Assembly (NCBI GenBank): GCA_029939785.1
Contig: JAOZSG010000023.1
Coordinates: 1 to 16,391 of the forward strand
DNA: 16,391 nt
DNA from: Fidelibacterota bacterium
Lineage (GTDB): Bacteria; Fidelibacterota; UBA2242; JAFGTP01
Direction of reading: 5' to 3'
The notes beneath the pieces were generated by a model, which had not been told where the DNA came from, did not search any database, and saw only the letters and a program-made list of their open reading frames with translations. Numbering within the stretch: position 1 is the first letter of the stretch; each line of letters starts with the position of its first letter. Below are positions 7,404-15,544 of the stretch, one piece after another. A program made the translations under genes and the position numbers.

Positions 7404-9977
7404 ATGAAGAAAAAGTTGGTACTATTATTAATCATAACTTTAATTTTAGTTACATCCGGGGTTGGTGAAACGATCACTGCGATTTCTGCAATCCAGGATA
7501 CTACTGGAACAGGAAGTGGAGATTCACCCTTAAAAGATCAGATTGTGACAATTTCGGGTGTTGTATCTGCTGAATCCTGGGCATATGACGGTAAGTATTT
7601 TGTGCAGGATAAATCAGCAAAATGGTCAGGTATCTATGTTTATGATCCAGATCATAATAATGCATATGGTGACAGTATTCAGATAACCGGATTAGTTGCT
7701 GAGTATTATGGTTTAACTCAACTTAAAGAAATTACAGAATATATTTTGCTGGATTCTGGAAAAGTTGTAGTTCCTGTTGAAGTTACTTCCGGTGAAATTG
7801 CAACCGAAGGTGTAAATGCCGAAGCCTATGAAGGTGTACTTGTAAAAGTAGGCCAATCTAATATTACTAATGCTGATTTAGGTCATGGAGAATGGTCTAT
7901 TGATGATGGTAGTGGAGAAGTAAGAATTGATGATGTCGCTGATTATTATTTTAATCCATCAAATTATACTGATGTAAAATCCGTAACTGGTCCTTTAATG
8001 TATTCTTATGACAATACAAAGATTTTACCCAGATTAGCATATGATATTGTTGAAGGTGGAATATATACAAGATTACAAAGAGTACAACAGGTAAGACATA
8101 GTGACTTATTGAAATCTCTTCACGATGCTGATTCTGATGCATCCTATATGTTAGGTGATACTATTTCAGTTACCGGTATTGTAACAATGCCAACAGGTTT
8201 AAGTTATGCCGGCAATGGTATCAAATTCATTTTTCAGGAAGAAGAAGGTGGACCCTGGAGTTCAATATTATCATATAATGCAGACAGTACTGCTTATCCA
8301 CAACTTTTTGAAGGTGATGTCATAGAAATGACCGGATATATTGATGAATATAGTACAGGTTCGGCAAATATGACTGAATTTTTTATCACGAGTCCAATTA
8401 ATATTTTAAATTTTGGAGTTGCTTTACCACCGGTTGATACCATTACTACAGGTGATCTAAGAATTCCTGCTTCTGCTGAACAATGGGGAAATAATATGGT
8501 AGCAGTAAAAAACGCTGTTGTTATGGATGTAGATCCAGGATATGAAATGTTTTCAGTCGATGATGGAACAGGAGCTGTATTAGTAGATGATGATTCTGAT
8601 AGTCTGGGTTCATACGTTGATCCTCCTTTAGGATCAATTTTTTCGTCAATATCAGGCTGGGTATATCATCATTATGGATCACATGAAGATTCAACAACTT
8701 ATAAATTATGCCCATTATATGTTGAAGATATGGTACTTGGATCAGGACCACCTCAATTGCAGAATGTTGCAAGATATCCATCAGTTCCCCAAAGTGCTGA
8801 TGCTGTAGAAGTAAGTGTAGATGTAACTACAAATGGAACAATTGATAACGTATCCATTCTTTATTCTGTTGACAATAATCCATATCAGACAGTTGTAATG
8901 ACAACCAGTGACGATCTTGCATATAATGGCTCTATTCCTGCACAGGCAAATGGATCCTGGGTTGAATATTTTATCAAAGCAATTGATACAGAAGAACAAT
9001 CATCTATGATGCCTGCTGATACAACCAGCAAAAAATATGGCTATTCTGTTAAAGATGGAAATCTTAGTATTTCTGATATCCAATATTCACCATGGCTAAT
9101 ATCAGATTCTCCTTTTGATCAATGTAATGTTAGTTTAACAGGTATTGTTACTGTAGATACATCTTTCAAAAATAATTATGGTGCATATATAATGCAAGAT
9201 GCTTCCGGTCCATGGAATGGTATTGTAATTTTTGGAATTGACGAAGTATTAACTCGTGGAGATCAAATTACTGTACATGGTAAAGTCGAAGAATATAATG
9301 CTGACTACCATTTTAAATGGGACAATAACACATCTATTCTTGTTGATTCTTTTACCGTTTTATCTTCTGGGAATGAACTTCCGGCAACTACAGAAATTTC
9401 TACAGGAGAATTATCAGAAAATTCTGAACAATATGAATCTGTTCTTGTTACTGTAAAAAATGTAGCCGTCACAGGAGTAAATGCCTATGATTGGTCAGTT
9501 GATGATGGTTCAGGTGCAATTTTAATTGATGACGATGCATCAAGTATAGATGAATGGTTTGATTCATTGTTAGTTGATACTGGAATTGAATTTGTAACAG
9601 GTCCATATGTCTATAGTTTTGGTTCATATAAAATTGAAATTCGAGATATGAATGATATTGGTATGCCTACATCTGTTAATGTTAAATCTGCTGTAATTAC
9701 AGAATATAGTTTAAAACAGAACTTTCCGAATCCATTTAATCCGGAAACAAAAATATATTTTGAATTACCAAAACAAAGCAAAGTAAATATATGTATTTAT
9801 AATATTCTTGGACAAAAAGTACGGAATCTTGAATTATCTACTTTTAATGCCGGTTCACATATTTTGAACTGGAATGGGAAAGATAATTCTGGATCACCTG
9901 TACCAAGTGGAACATATATTTTACGGATGAAAGCTGGCAATTTCATTGATACTAAAAAAATGATGTTAGTCAGATAA
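7404..9977 (+). CDS. Exported protein with three OB-fold-pair repeats and type IX-style sorting domain
   Basis: A protein of 857 residues. The signal peptide is MKKKLVLLLIITLILVTSGVGE. Three related units follow (about 22-218, 247-447 and 556-754). Each begins with an OB-fold-like half (VTISGVV / ISVTGIV / VSLTGIV, then a GD-x-I-x-x-x-G strand ending at Y). Each continues with a second half carrying YEGVLVKV / WGNNMVAVKN / YESVLVTVKN and the block [WS]-x-DDG[ST]G-x-[VI] (WSIDDGSGEVRIDD, FSVDDGTGAVLVDDD, WSVDDGSGAILIDDD). Such halves accompany secreted nucleases of the ExeM/NucH kind, but no nuclease or phosphatase domain is present here. Between units 2 and 3 lies an Ig-like segment (about 449-550). 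Residues 768-857 are a typical sorting domain: NFPNPFNPETKI, YNILGQKV, WNGKDNSG, PSGTYILRMKAG and final KKMMLVR. Probably a surface-bound or released adhesion or binding protein; the ligand is unknown. It is the last gene before a strong terminator. Confidence 0.85.
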   Translation: MKKKLVLLLIITLILVTSGVGETITAISAIQDTTGTGSGDSPLKDQIVTISGVVSAESWAYDGKYFVQDKSAKWSGIYVYDPDHNNAYGDSIQITGLVAEYYGLTQLKEITEYILLDSGKVVVPVEVTSGEIATEGVNAEAYEGVLVKVGQSNITNADLGHGEWSIDDGSGEVRIDDVADYYFNPSNYTDVKSVTGPLMYSYDNTKILPRLAYDIVEGGIYTRLQRVQQVRHSDLLKSLHDADSDASYMLGDTISVTGIVTMPTGLSYAGNGIKFIFQEEEGGPWSSILSYNADSTAYPQLFEGDVIEMTGYIDEYSTGSANMTEFFITSPINILNFGVALPPVDTITTGDLRIPASAEQWGNNMVAVKNAVVMDVDPGYEMFSVDDGTGAVLVDDDSDSLGSYVDPPLGSIFSSISGWVYHHYGSHEDSTTYKLCPLYVEDMVLGSGPPQLQNVARYPSVPQSADAVEVSVDVTTNGTIDNVSILYSVDNNPYQTVVMTTSDDLAYNGSIPAQANGSWVEYFIKAIDTEEQSSMMPADTTSKKYGYSVKDGNLSISDIQYSPWLISDSPFDQCNVSLTGIVTVDTSFKNNYGAYIMQDASGPWNGIVIFGIDEVLTRGDQITVHGKVEEYNADYHFKWDNNTSILVDSFTVLSSGNELPATTEISTGELSENSEQYESVLVTVKNVAVTGVNAYDWSVDDGSGAILIDDDASSIDEWFDSLLVDTGIEFVTGPYVYSFGSYKIEIRDMNDIGMPTSVNVKSAVITEYSLKQNFPNPFNPETKIYFELPKQSKVNICIYNILGQKVRNLELSTFNAGSHILNWNGKDNSGSPVPSGTYILRMKAGNFIDTKKMMLVR

Positions 9978-9988
9978 TTTTTATTTTG

Positions 9989-10032
9989 ATAATCCCCTCT
10001 AATAATTAGAGGGGATTATATTAGGTTTTTTT
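9989..10032 (+). terminator. Rho-independent terminator closing the exported-protein unit
   Basis: The perfect 14-bp stem ATAATCCCCTCTAA (9989-10002) / TTAGAGGGGATTAT (10006-10019) has a 3-nt loop. It is followed 6 nt later by seven T (10026-10032). It begins 12 nt after the stop at 9977. Confidence 0.88.
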
Positions 10033-10069
10033 ATAATTTGAAATAGTTTCGTTAAAAATTACTTTGGAA

Positions 10070-10101
10070 GTCGAAATGTTGCTTCGGAAACACCCTTCGA
10101 C
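10070..10101. other. Structured intergenic element with cUUCGg tetraloop
   Basis: The outer stem is GTCGAA (10070-10075) / TTCGAC (10096-10101). The inner stem is TGTTGC (10077-10082) / GAAACA (10087-10092) with one G-A mismatch, closed by TTCG (10083-10086) in the stable C(UUCG)G context. A competing fold pairs CACCC (10091-10095) with GGGTTG (10102-10107), and CGGA (10085-10088) can pair with TCCG (10112-10115). The spacer 10061-10200 is visibly richer in G+C than the flanking genes. It could be a small RNA, a 5' leader structure of the following operon, or a dispersed repeat. Confidence 0.55.
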
Positions 10102-10130
10102 GGGTTGTAAATCCGGTCAAAAATCAGGCA

Positions 10131-10150
10131 ACTGACTGACTACTGACTGG
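10131..10150. repeat. Short ACTG tandem tract
   Basis: ACTGACTGACTACTGACTGG consists of two ACTG units, a truncated ACT, then two more ACTG units. It sits in the same G+C-richer spacer as the stem-loop, 70 nt before the lipoprotein start. The rest of the spacer to 10219 (including TTGCAGGCAGGATGACAGAG, 10174-10193) shows no open frame, promoter or further hairpin that I can support. Confidence 0.6.
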
Positions 10151-10219
10151 CTCAAGTTTTCATTTCATTATATCTTGCAGGCAGGATGACAGAGTAGGAA
10201 AAAGAAAAGATAAAATATT

Positions 10220-11794
10220 GTGAAAAGAAATAATAAAAAAGTCAAAACATTTACTTTAATCATTTTGGTTTTGATCGCATTCTGGGGTTTTATATCATGT
10301 AGTAATCCCTTTTTAAAAGATAAAAAATCAGAAGGCTATGAAAATCAAAAACCTGAAACCTATCTATTTTTACACTTTGAAAGTGATACTATAGCTATTC
10401 AGGATACAGTAATGCAAAACGGACAGCCTATTTATATACAGGATACTTTAATCACTACTCTTGATACTACAGCAAGTAAACAGGAATTACACTGGTGGGG
10501 TGAAGATAGTGATGGCGAGATAATTGGATACTATTACAAATGGAATTTTGAACCTGAACTTACTTTTACAACTGCCGAAAATGCTATCTTTTATGTTCCT
10601 ATCAGACAGCAATATGATGTTTTTGAGTTTGAAGTTTATGCTGTTGATAATGATAGTGCAATTGATCCTGTTCCTGCAAAACTGACATTCCCTGTATTTA
10701 ATTCTTTTCCTACAATTAATTTTAAAAATCGTAGTAACCCGACATCATCAGGTGATAATCCAAATGTAACAACTACAACTTTTACAACCAGAACTTTTAT
10801 TTGGGATGCATTAGATCCAGATGGTAATGAAACTGTGATGAAGATCCATTGGGCTATCGATGATACTACAAACTGGAATGTTATAGAACGAACAAACGGT
10901 GTGCTCCCGACTGAAATTACTTTGACAGAAAATGAATTAACTGAAGGTTATCATACTTTTTATGTAAAAGCACTGGATATTGCTAATGCAGAAAGTAATA
11001 TAATTATGTTTCCTGATTTGAATGATGATGAAGTACCTAATAAATGGTATGTAAAAGAACCAAAAGGAAATGTATTGTTAATTGATGATTTTGCTCAGGA
11101 TCAGATTAATAAAACTACTCAAAAATTCTACACTGATATTCTAGATGAAATTTTAGGAACTGATGATAAATATTCAGTATGGGAAATTGGAAGTACATTT
11201 GGAAATAATGCAGTTAACAGACAAAATGCGTTACCTTATTCACCGGTTGATGTTGAAGCAAACTTAAATTATTTTGACAAAGTCATTTGGTTTTCATTTT
11301 TAGGGAAACCACATATAACAGATGCTGGTTTAAGTATTACAAAATATATAAAAAATGGCGGCAATATTTTTATCGCTAATGGGAATGAACAAAGTCCTGA
11401 TACTACCTGGTTATTTACTGACATTGATTCAACATTCAGATTGAATCCAAGTGGTAGATTATTTCCAGGAACTGAAGTTATGGCAAATTTTAATGTTGAT
11501 AGTTCAAAAAATTCATCATTAATGTTGACAACAGGAAAGTTAATAGGAAATCGTGTTTCTGCATTAGTACCAGGGAATGAACCTGGTACAAAAGCGATAT
11601 ATAATATGGTACATCCTGACAGCACACATCTTGCTGTTCCTTATAAGGATACTCCAGCTGTTGGTTTATTATTTGCACCGGATTATATGGAAGGGAAAAG
11701 TATATATTTCTCATTACCTCTTCATTTTTGTGATGGTAAAGAGAATGTAAAAGATGTTTTAAACTATATTTTAAATGAGGAGTTTGAAGATTAA
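10220..11794 (+). CDS. Lipoprotein with Ig-like modules and Rossmann/GATase-like region
   Basis: A 524-residue predicted lipoprotein, first gene of the envelope operon. The signal peptide MKRNNKKVKTFTLIILVLIA leads to a lipobox FISC with lipidated Cys27. Two beta-rich Ig-like modules follow (about 45-160 and 163-262), each with an acidic Asp/Gly turn (EDSDGEIIGYYYKW; WDALDPDGNETV). Residues about 280-520 look like an alpha/beta fold of the ThuA/GATase-1-like kind: NVLLIDDFAQDQ (284-295), DKVIWFSFLGKP (353-364), then ITKYIKNGGNIFIANGNE (373-390). No Cys-His-Glu triad is apparent, so a binding role is more likely than catalysis. The start codon is GTG; the nearest AGGA is about 20 nt upstream, too far for a normal ribosome-binding site. 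The 3' end overlaps the TonB-dependent receptor gene by 20 nt. It occupies the place a SusD lipoprotein might hold but has no SusD-like helical repeats. Confidence 0.78.
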   Translation: MKRNNKKVKTFTLIILVLIAFWGFISCSNPFLKDKKSEGYENQKPETYLFLHFESDTIAIQDTVMQNGQPIYIQDTLITTLDTTASKQELHWWGEDSDGEIIGYYYKWNFEPELTFTTAENAIFYVPIRQQYDVFEFEVYAVDNDSAIDPVPAKLTFPVFNSFPTINFKNRSNPTSSGDNPNVTTTTFTTRTFIWDALDPDGNETVMKIHWAIDDTTNWNVIERTNGVLPTEITLTENELTEGYHTFYVKALDIANAESNIIMFPDLNDDEVPNKWYVKEPKGNVLLIDDFAQDQINKTTQKFYTDILDEILGTDDKYSVWEIGSTFGNNAVNRQNALPYSPVDVEANLNYFDKVIWFSFLGKPHITDAGLSITKYIKNGGNIFIANGNEQSPDTTWLFTDIDSTFRLNPSGRLFPGTEVMANFNVDSSKNSSLMLTTGKLIGNRVSALVPGNEPGTKAIYNMVHPDSTHLAVPYKDTPAVGLLFAPDYMEGKSIYFSLPLHFCDGKENVKDVLNYILNEEFED

Positions 11795-14537
11795 AGAATT
11801 ACTAAAAAATATTATAATATTTACATTTATTCTCCTATTATCTGTTTCATTTATATATGCTCAAAAATCATCCGGAAAAATTACGGGTTCAATTACCAAT
11901 AAATCAAATGGTGAAAAATTACCCGGAGTAAATATTATTGTAAAAGGTACATATTATGGTACAGCAGCAGATAAAAATGGAGAATTTACTATTCTGAATA
12001 TGAGTTCTGGTGTATATGATATTCAAATATCCATGATAGGATATAAAGGATTAATATTAACTGGAATTAAAGTTGTTAAAGGTGAAACAAATTTTCTGAA
12101 TATAGAGATGGAAGAGACTGTTTTGGCTGCCGGTGAAGAAGTTGTAGTTATTGGTGAAAAATCAATTATTGATGTTGATAATACATCTTCATCTGTTACC
12201 TATGGATCAGATGAAATAACAGGAAAAATTGCAGAGAGTGTATCAGATATCATTAGTGATGAAGTGGGAGTTGTTGAGAGTGATAATGAAATACATATCC
12301 GTGGAGGCAGAGTAGATGAAAGTCAGTTTATTGTTGATGGACTTTCATTAAAAGATCCATTAACAGGAGCTGTAAATAATTTATATGTAAATCCAAACGC
12401 TATTGAAGAATTGAATTTCATCTCCGGTGGTTTTAGTGCAGAATATGGCCAGGCTATGTCTGGAATTATTGATGTTCAACTAAAAGAAGGAAGTGAAAAG
12501 CTAGAGGGAAGTTTCCGGTATCAGACTGATAATCTCGGTACTATCATAAATGGCTTTAACTCAGATATTGCTGAGTTTACACTTGGTGGAAAAGAACCTA
12601 TTACATCAAAATTATTTCCAAACCTGCCGGGTGATATATATTTCTTTACCAGTGGGTATATGAATATCACTGATACATATTTACCACATGCATCTGAGAT
12701 TTTTCCAAAAGAAGATTGGATGAAGAGATTTGCAGTTAGAGCAGATAATAGTTGGAGTTGGATGAGTAAATTGACCTGGAAATTTACACCAAAACATAAA
12801 CTTACGATTTCTCAGAATAATTCTCTTGATATTGATCAGGGATTCTTTTCATCGGGTGGTTATAAAGATGAATTTGAACAGATTTTAGATAACTATCTAA
12901 CTGTTTCAAGAGGTGCATATGTTACAAATTTTATTTGGAAACATACACTATCTCCAAAAGCATTTTATACTATGAATTTGGGTAAATTTCTTACATTTCA
13001 ACATAAAGATGTAAGGGGAAGCCACTGGACAGAATATAAAGAAACTCTTGATCTGATGCCTGTAGAATATTCAAAATATAATGAAGATGGTGATGTCAGA
13101 ATATTACAGGGAGATGAGTATTGGGACAGTGGATATGAACCTCATTGGTATGATTATTATGGTGACAGTTGGTCATTTGATTTCAATATCAGTTATCAAC
13201 CAAATCAACAACATTCATTAAAATCAGGTTTTAATACAAAATATACTGATATGCAGGTTATCGATATATATAAACCATGGCTTGGCAGTAGCGGATTGGG
13301 TCAAAGTTGGGATATGTATCGAGTATTTCCTATTAGTGGTGCTGCATATATTCAGGATCGAATTATTTTTGAAGGAATGATAATCAATATTGGTTTAAGA
13401 TATGATTATTGGTTGCCCGGTAAATATATTGAAGATGCCATAGACAATCCGAATATTTTTAATATTACAGAAGCAGGCAGAAAAAAATTCAAAGACGAAA
13501 CTTACAGTATTTTTGGTCATCGGGGAAAAGCTCATTTGTCTCCAAGAATCGGAATTTCTCATCCTGTAACAGATCAGGATGTTCTATATTTTAATTATGG
13601 TCATTTTTCACAGTTACCAACCTATTCCTATGTTTACGCAAAATTGAATAGTAATGCTGAAGCAACATATAATCTTATTGGTAATCCTAATTTGAATCCC
13701 AAAACAACAGTTTCTTATGAATTGGGTATTAAACATAAATTTTCTGCAGATCAGGCAATCGAATTTAAAGCATATTACAAAGATATGTTTGATTATGAAA
13801 CTTCACAGAGAATTAATGCATATAATCCTAAACTTGGTAGATATAGTCTGATGATGTATATCAATATGGATTATGCCCGATCAAGAGGTCTTGAATTAAT
13901 TTATAGAAACAGATATGGTCGCTTCTTCACAGGAAATATAAATGCATCCTACTCAATTGTAACCGGAAAAAGTTCCAGACCAACTGATAATTTACTGGTT
14001 GAGGCTGGCAGATTATCATCAAAACCTCTCAGTGAAAATTTTCTGGGATGGGATAGACCATTACAAGTATCTGCGAATCTAAGGTTCAAAGTTTTTGAAA
14101 AAAGTCCTTTACGACTATTTGGTATACCAATACCAAATAATTGGGGAGTAAATTTTCATATAGAAGCACAATCAGGAAGACGTTATACAAAAAGTGTTGT
14201 AACAGATTCTGTATATGTAAATAATCTATTATATTTAATTGGACCGTCAAATTCTGATAAACCATATTCTGAACTGGCAAAGCCCTATGTTACTATTGAT
14301 ATGAAATTTTATAAAGTATTAATAGAAAAAGGGAATCTAAATATGAGATTTTTTGCACAAGTTGAAAATTTATTAGATAGAAAAATTCCAAGGTATATTA
14401 ATCCATATACTGGAGTTCCTTATGATCCGGGTCAACCAATTGCTTATAGTTATTTAAATAAGCCTAATCCAAATCATGATCCTAGTAGATATTATAGTGC
14501 CCGGAAAATAACTTTGGGAGTTTCATGTTCTTTTTAA
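11775..14537 (+). CDS. TonB-dependent outer-membrane receptor with CarboxypepD_reg-like domain
   Basis: A 920-residue outer-membrane protein. The signal peptide ends near IYAQ (27-30). Residues about 35-112 are the carboxypeptidase-regulatory-like domain typical of SusC-like receptors (GKITGSITN, GVNIIVKGTYYGTAAD, GEFTILN). EEVVVIGEKS (121-130) resembles the segment before the plug. The plug (about 135-240) contains IHIRGG (173-178), FIVDG (185-189) and AEYGQAMSGIIDVQLKEG (222-239). The rest has the alternating aromatic pattern of a 22-strand barrel and ends in phenylalanine (SCSF), the usual terminal signal for barrel insertion. It would take up, or move, a substrate across the outer membrane using TonB-ExbBD energy; the substrate is unknown. 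ATG 11775 overlaps the upstream gene by 20 nt and lacks a clear Shine-Dalgarno; GAGGAG (11777-11782) lies just inside it, so a rarer start slightly downstream cannot be excluded. Confidence 0.9.
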   Translation: MRSLKIKELLKNIIIFTFILLLSVSFIYAQKSSGKITGSITNKSNGEKLPGVNIIVKGTYYGTAADKNGEFTILNMSSGVYDIQISMIGYKGLILTGIKVVKGETNFLNIEMEETVLAAGEEVVVIGEKSIIDVDNTSSSVTYGSDEITGKIAESVSDIISDEVGVVESDNEIHIRGGRVDESQFIVDGLSLKDPLTGAVNNLYVNPNAIEELNFISGGFSAEYGQAMSGIIDVQLKEGSEKLEGSFRYQTDNLGTIINGFNSDIAEFTLGGKEPITSKLFPNLPGDIYFFTSGYMNITDTYLPHASEIFPKEDWMKRFAVRADNSWSWMSKLTWKFTPKHKLTISQNNSLDIDQGFFSSGGYKDEFEQILDNYLTVSRGAYVTNFIWKHTLSPKAFYTMNLGKFLTFQHKDVRGSHWTEYKETLDLMPVEYSKYNEDGDVRILQGDEYWDSGYEPHWYDYYGDSWSFDFNISYQPNQQHSLKSGFNTKYTDMQVIDIYKPWLGSSGLGQSWDMYRVFPISGAAYIQDRIIFEGMIINIGLRYDYWLPGKYIEDAIDNPNIFNITEAGRKKFKDETYSIFGHRGKAHLSPRIGISHPVTDQDVLYFNYGHFSQLPTYSYVYAKLNSNAEATYNLIGNPNLNPKTTVSYELGIKHKFSADQAIEFKAYYKDMFDYETSQRINAYNPKLGRYSLMMYINMDYARSRGLELIYRNRYGRFFTGNINASYSIVTGKSSRPTDNLLVEAGRLSSKPLSENFLGWDRPLQVSANLRFKVFEKSPLRLFGIPIPNNWGVNFHIEAQSGRRYTKSVVTDSVYVNNLLYLIGPSNSDKPYSELAKPYVTIDMKFYKVLIEKGNLNMRFFAQVENLLDRKIPRYINPYTGVPYDPGQPIAYSYLNKPNPNHDPSRYYSARKITLGVSCSF

Positions 14538-15544
14538 ATAAAAATCAAAAAATCATTAAAAAATTACAAATTATATTTGTTTTATTATTATTATCCAATT
14601 TGTCTTATGGGCTGGATTTATTTCCCAGTTTAGGAGGTCAAAGAGCAGGTACTTCAGTTTTTACATTTCTCAAAATTGGAGTAGGTGCCCGTACAGCAGG
14701 GATGGGAAATGCAGGTGTTAGTTTAGCTAATGATGCTACTTCCTTATATTGGAACCCTGCTGCCGCTTCACAACTGGGAAGGAGTGATTTTACTATTTCT
14801 CATACACGATGGCCGGCAGAAATGGAATATAGTTATATAGGATATGTTCAAAAATTAAATGAACATATTTATTTAGGTTTCAGTGCCGGTGCTCTATATA
14901 CAGATCCAATGGAAGTAACAACAGTATATCATCCTTATGGGAATGGCGATTATTTCAATTATGGTGATATGTTTCTTGGTTTAACCCTTTCGCATAAAAT
15001 GACAGATAGATTTTCTTATGGATTTACTGTAAAATATGTAGAGGAAACTTTAGCCGATCTCGATATGAAAACTGTTTTACTAGACTTGGGGACATATTAT
15101 TGGACTGGTTTTAAAAGTCTTCGGTTCTGTGTTTCACTCGTAAATTTTGGATCACAATCCAAACCTGGTGGCACATATTTGAAACCTATCAAAGATGGTG
15201 GAAATGAAGATGCAAATTATGCATTATTTTCACCACCAACTGAATTTCGTATCGGTGCAGCAATGGATATTATAGAAGGTGAAAAATTTTCAACTCTTTT
15301 ATCGTGTCAATTAAATCACCCTGTTGATAACTTTGAATATTTTGTCTTTGGTCTGGAAGAAACAATTTATAATCAGTTATTTTTACGAGTAGGTTGGTTA
15401 GGAAATCAGTCGGAAAGATCCTGGACAACCGGTGCAGGAGCAAATTTTAATATTAGCGGATTAAATTTTTCCGCTGATTATGCATGGTCAGATTTTGGCG
15501 TGCTTGGTGATGTTCAACGAATCCAAATGTCAGTGAAGTTCTAA
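14525..15544 (+). CDS. PorV/PorQ-family outer-membrane protein
   Basis: A 339-residue predicted outer-membrane barrel. The signal peptide covers about 1-29 (KLQIIFVLLLLSNLSYG). The family hallmark follows the mature N-terminus: GVGARTAGMGNAG (52-64), then NDATSLYWNPAA (69-80), and the chain ends in a barrel-type terminal strand, RIQMSVKF. In Bacteroidota, PorV is the outer-membrane shuttle of type IX secretion that binds cargo carrying the C-terminal domain; many FCB lineages have several paralogues of uncertain role. The gene overlaps the receptor gene by 13 nt and touches the next gene by 1 nt, so translational coupling is likely. Its place beside a TonB-dependent receptor, with two sorting-domain proteins upstream, suggests a surface-protein assembly role, but this is inference. 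No PorU-like peptidase or other type IX core gene is in the window. Confidence 0.88.
   Translation: MFFLNKNQKIIKKLQIIFVLLLLSNLSYGLDLFPSLGGQRAGTSVFTFLKIGVGARTAGMGNAGVSLANDATSLYWNPAAASQLGRSDFTISHTRWPAEMEYSYIGYVQKLNEHIYLGFSAGALYTDPMEVTTVYHPYGNGDYFNYGDMFLGLTLSHKMTDRFSYGFTVKYVEETLADLDMKTVLLDLGTYYWTGFKSLRFCVSLVNFGSQSKPGGTYLKPIKDGGNEDANYALFSPPTEFRIGAAMDIIEGEKFSTLLSCQLNHPVDNFEYFVFGLEETIYNQLFLRVGWLGNQSERSWTTGAGANFNISGLNFSADYAWSDFGVLGDVQRIQMSVKF

Noticed and set aside
11269..11714. Two overlapping minus-strand frames (118 and 74 residues) inside the Ig/GATase-like lipoprotein gene
   Set aside because: They lie antisense to a well-supported gene, show no domain pattern and have no promoter or ribosome-binding site; chance frames.
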